From Brevundimonas sp. (lineage in GTDB: Bacteria; Pseudomonadota; Alphaproteobacteria; Caulobacterales; Caulobacteraceae), in the NCBI RefSeq assembly GCF_029945885.1, contig NZ_JAQSDK010000006.1, positions 124,001 to 188,000 on the forward strand: a stretch of 64,000 nt of DNA, in the 5' to 3' direction. Under the pieces are notes generated by a model. The model saw only the letters and a program-made list of their open reading frames with translations, ran no database searches and had not been told where the DNA came from. The position numbers and the translations under genes were made by a program. Positions 61,071-64,000 of this stretch are shown here, piece after piece. Numbering within the stretch: position 1 is the stretch's first letter; every line of letters begins with the position of its first letter.

Positions 61071-62555
61071 ATGGAGATCGGCCCCGTGACCACCGAGACT
61101 GCCCCGTCCAATAGCCCCGTTATCGTCTGGTTTCGCCGCGACCTGCGCCTGGCCGACAATCCGGCCCTCGGCCAGGCCCTGGCGACCGGACGTCCGGTCC
61201 TGCCGGTCTACATCCATGACGAGGGCCGCCAGGTGCGTGGCGCGGGGGCGGCGTCCCTGTGGTGGCTGGACGGGTCGCTGCGGGCCCTGGTCGCCGACCT
61301 GTCGGCGCGGGGGGCACCGCTGATCCTGCGTCGCGGGGACTCCGAGGCCGAGCTGCGCCGTCTGATCGCCGAAACCGGGGCCGATGCCGTGGTCCTGAAC
61401 CGGCTGTTCGAGCCCGAGGCCTGGGAGCGTGACGCGACCATCGCCCACGGGCTGAAGACCGAGGGTGTCGACTGTCGCGGTTTCAACGGCTCGCTGCTGG
61501 CCCGGCCGGGCTCGGTGCGGACCGGCAGCGGCGGCCCCTACAGGGTCTTCACCCCCTTTATGCGGGCCCTGATGGCCGTGGCCGAGCCGCCGTCGCCCAG
61601 GGCGGCACCGGCCGTGATTCCCGGTCTCGCCGACCTCGCCAGTGATGACCTCGACAGCTGGGCCCTGCGTCCGGTCCGGCCGGACTGGGCCGCCGGGTTC
61701 GACTGGAGGCCGGGCGAGGCCGGTGCCGCGGCGGCGCTCGACGCCTTCGTGGCGACCGGCCTGTCCGACTACAGTCGGGGGCGCGACAGACCGGCCCTGG
61801 CCGCCACCAGCCGGCTGTCCCCGCATCTGCATTTCGGCGAGATCAGTCCGTGGCGGGCCCTTGCCGCCGCCCGGGCCGCTGCCGCATCGGGGGCGGCACC
61901 GGCAGCCGAGGCCGATAAATTCGTGACCGAACTGGGCTGGCGCGACTTTTCGGCCCATCTGCTGCACCAGTTTCCGGCCATGGCGGACCGGGCCTTCCGA
62001 CCGGAATATGACACCATGCCGTGGCGTGACGACCCTGCGGGCCTGGCCGCCTGGCAGGCCGGGCGCACCGGGTTTCCGATCGTCGATGCCGGGATGCGAC
62101 AGCTCTGGGCGACCGGCTGGATGCACAATCGCGTCCGCATGATCGTCGCCTCCTTTCTGGTGAAAGATCTGCTGATCGACTGGCGGGCGGGCGAATCCTG
62201 GTTCCGTGACACCCTTGTCGACGCCGATCCGGCCAGCAATATTCAGAATTGGCAGTGGGTCGCTGGATCCGGAGCCGACGCCGCACCGTATTTCCGCGTG
62301 TTCAACCCGGTCACACAAGGCGAGAAATTTGATGCAGACGGTCGTTATGTCCGGACATGGGTCCCCGAGTTGCGGGGTCTCCCCGACCGCTGGCTCCACG
62401 CGCCGTGGACCGCGCCGCCTGAAATCCTGCGTCATGCCGGGGTCCGGCTGGGCCATGACTATCCCCGGCCGATCGTCGACCATGCCGAGGCGCGTCTGCG
62501 CGCCCTGGCGGCCCTGCGCACCGTCAGCCAGGCCCGGGTCGACGCCCTTGACTGA
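61071..62555 (+). CDS. phrB: Deoxyribodipyrimidine photolyase
   Basis: IVWFRRDLRLADNPALGQAL; LSPHLHFGEISPWR; TGFPIVDAGMRQLWATGWMHNRVRMIVASFLVKDLLIDWRAGESWF; DPASNIQNWQWVAGSGADAAPYFRVFNP. Confidence 0.97.
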   Translation: MEIGPVTTETAPSNSPVIVWFRRDLRLADNPALGQALATGRPVLPVYIHDEGRQVRGAGAASLWWLDGSLRALVADLSARGAPLILRRGDSEAELRRLIAETGADAVVLNRLFEPEAWERDATIAHGLKTEGVDCRGFNGSLLARPGSVRTGSGGPYRVFTPFMRALMAVAEPPSPRAAPAVIPGLADLASDDLDSWALRPVRPDWAAGFDWRPGEAGAAAALDAFVATGLSDYSRGRDRPALAATSRLSPHLHFGEISPWRALAAARAAAASGAAPAAEADKFVTELGWRDFSAHLLHQFPAMADRAFRPEYDTMPWRDDPAGLAAWQAGRTGFPIVDAGMRQLWATGWMHNRVRMIVASFLVKDLLIDWRAGESWFRDTLVDADPASNIQNWQWVAGSGADAAPYFRVFNPVTQGEKFDADGRYVRTWVPELRGLPDRWLHAPWTAPPEILRHAGVRLGHDYPRPIVDHAEARLRALAALRTVSQARVDALD

Positions 62556-62579
62556 GTTCACCGTCACGGGGGGGCGGAC

Positions 62580-63800
62580 ATGACCGCCGTGCCGGCCGAG
62601 GTCTCGGCCGTGGCGGCCCGGACCCCGCGGGGGTTCGGCCTGTTGCTGCGGCTGCTGGCGGCCAACTGGACCTATGGCCGGTTGTCGGTGCAGCTGCCCA
62701 ATGGCGAGGTTCATCAACTCGACGGGGCCCGCCCCGGCCCGTCCGCCATTCTGGATGTGCGCGACTACCGGTTTGCCCGCCGGGTCCTGGCCAGCGGCGA
62801 CATCGGCTTCGCCGAGGGCCATATGGCCGGCGAGTGGGAGACACCGCACCTGGCGGTGCTGCTGGAGTCGATCGCCGCCAACTATGATCACATCCGCCAG
62901 GTGGTCGACGGCAATCCGGTCATGCGGCTGATCAACGGGCTGTCGCACCGGCGTCGTCGCAACAGCCGGTCCGGGTCACGCAAGAACATCCATGCCCACT
63001 ATGACCTGGGCAATGCCTTCTATGCCGCCTGGCTGGACTCGACCATGACCTATTCCTCGGCCCGGTTTGCGGCCCCGGATGACGGTCTGGACACGGCCCA
63101 GACGCGCAAATATGCGGCGCTCGCCCGGATGATGGATCTGAAGCCGGGCCAGACGGTGCTGGAGATCGGCTGCGGCTGGGGCGGGTTCGCCGAATATGCG
63201 GCGCGCGAGATCGGGGCCCATGTCACCGGGGTGACCATCTCGCAGGAACAGCATGATTTCGCTCGCCAGCGCCTGTTCGAGGCCGGTCTGGCCGACCGGA
63301 CCGACATCCGGATGCTGGACTATCGCGACGTCGAGGGCCGGTTCGACCGGGTCGCCTCGATCGAGATGTTCGAGGCGGTCGGCAAGGAATACTGGCCCGC
63401 CTATTTCGACAAGATCCGCGAGGTCCTGGTGCCCGGCGGCCGCGCCGGCCTGCAGATCATCACCATCCAGGACGCCCTGTTCGAGGACTACAACAGCCGC
63501 ACGGACTTCATCCAGAAATACGTCTTCCCCGGCGGCATGCTGCCGTCCGAGGACCGGCTGCGGCCGGTGATCGAACAGTCGGGGCTGGCGTGGCAGGCCG
63601 TCGAGCGGTTCGGCAAGGACTATGCCGACACCCTGGCCCTGTGGGACCAGCGCTTCCAGGCGGCCTGGCCCGACATTCGCCGCATGGGCAGTTTCGACGA
63701 GCGGTTCCGCCGGCTGTGGCGCTTCTATCTCGCCTATTGCGAAGCGGGATTCCGGTCGGGCCGCACCGATGTGATCCAGCTGGCGCTGAACCGGGTCTGA
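62580..63800 (+). CDS. cfa: Cyclopropane-fatty-acyl-phospholipid synthase
   Basis: IHAHYDLGNAFYAAWLDSTMTYSSARF; VLEIGCGWGGFAEYAAREIGAHVTGVTISQEQHDFARQR; FPGGMLPSEDRL. Confidence 0.95.
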   Translation: MTAVPAEVSAVAARTPRGFGLLLRLLAANWTYGRLSVQLPNGEVHQLDGARPGPSAILDVRDYRFARRVLASGDIGFAEGHMAGEWETPHLAVLLESIAANYDHIRQVVDGNPVMRLINGLSHRRRRNSRSGSRKNIHAHYDLGNAFYAAWLDSTMTYSSARFAAPDDGLDTAQTRKYAALARMMDLKPGQTVLEIGCGWGGFAEYAAREIGAHVTGVTISQEQHDFARQRLFEAGLADRTDIRMLDYRDVEGRFDRVASIEMFEAVGKEYWPAYFDKIREVLVPGGRAGLQIITIQDALFEDYNSRTDFIQKYVFPGGMLPSEDRLRPVIEQSGLAWQAVERFGKDYADTLALWDQRFQAAWPDIRRMGSFDERFRRLWRFYLAYCEAGFRSGRTDVIQLALNRV

Positions 63801-63814
63801 TATAGGGTCGGGCC

Positions 63815-64000
63815 ATGACCCAGCTCTGCCCCCTGATCACCGCCGCTGACCTCAAGCCCCTGCTCGGTCGTCCTGACCTGCGCATCGTTGACGCCAGCTG
63901 GCATCTGGACGGTCGGGACGGGCGGGTGGATTTTGAACGGGAACGGATACCGGGGGCGGTCTTCTTCGATCTGGAGGCCGGATCGGACCGGTCCAACCCC
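63815..64000 (+). CDS. Rhodanese/3-mercaptopyruvate sulfurtransferase, 3' truncated by window edge
   Basis: MTQLCPLITAADLKPLLGRPDLRIVDASWHLDGRDGRVDFERERIPGAVFFDLEAGSDRSNP, open to the window end. Confidence 0.88.
   Translation, partial: MTQLCPLITAADLKPLLGRPDLRIVDASWHLDGRDGRVDFERERIPGAVFFDLEAGSDRSNP

Overview
This 64 kb, high-GC window looks like an alphaproteobacterial chromosome, most like Caulobacterales/Brevundimonas. That assignment is inferred from gene content and order, not from a search. Most of it is dense core genome: rlpA-tmk-holB-tatD; lpd-pdhC-DUF5076-pdhB-pdhA-ftsB-eno; lipA; mazG; dusB-ntrY-ntrX-dat-hfq-hflX; ispDF; mfd, sdhE and recG next to a degenerate GGDEF protein; kdsA-hldE-hldD; phr-cfa. 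One tRNA-Ser(UGA) gene is visible. I saw no CRISPR array, rRNA, prophage or transposase. The observations most worth following up are: (1) a PopA-like protein with an intact c-di-GMP I-site (RTED) but a destroyed GGDEF active site, next to mfd; (2) a DUF3089 alpha/beta-hydrolase-like protein with the catalytic Ser replaced by Glu, apparently translationally coupled to the heptose biosynthesis genes; (3) a small uncharacterised protein (DUF5076-like) coupled by 4-nt overlaps on both sides inside the pyruvate dehydrogenase operon; (4) a TonB receptor-AbgT transporter-CocE/NonD hydrolase-LysR cluster; (5) two copies of a ~115 bp multi-hairpin element flanking a small HTH-like gene; (6) an SbtA-like transporter divergent from a LysR gene with a perfect T-N11-A dyad; (7) ntrYX directly following dusB with no ntrBC; (8) an HExxH protein coupled to a secreted VanY-like peptidase.
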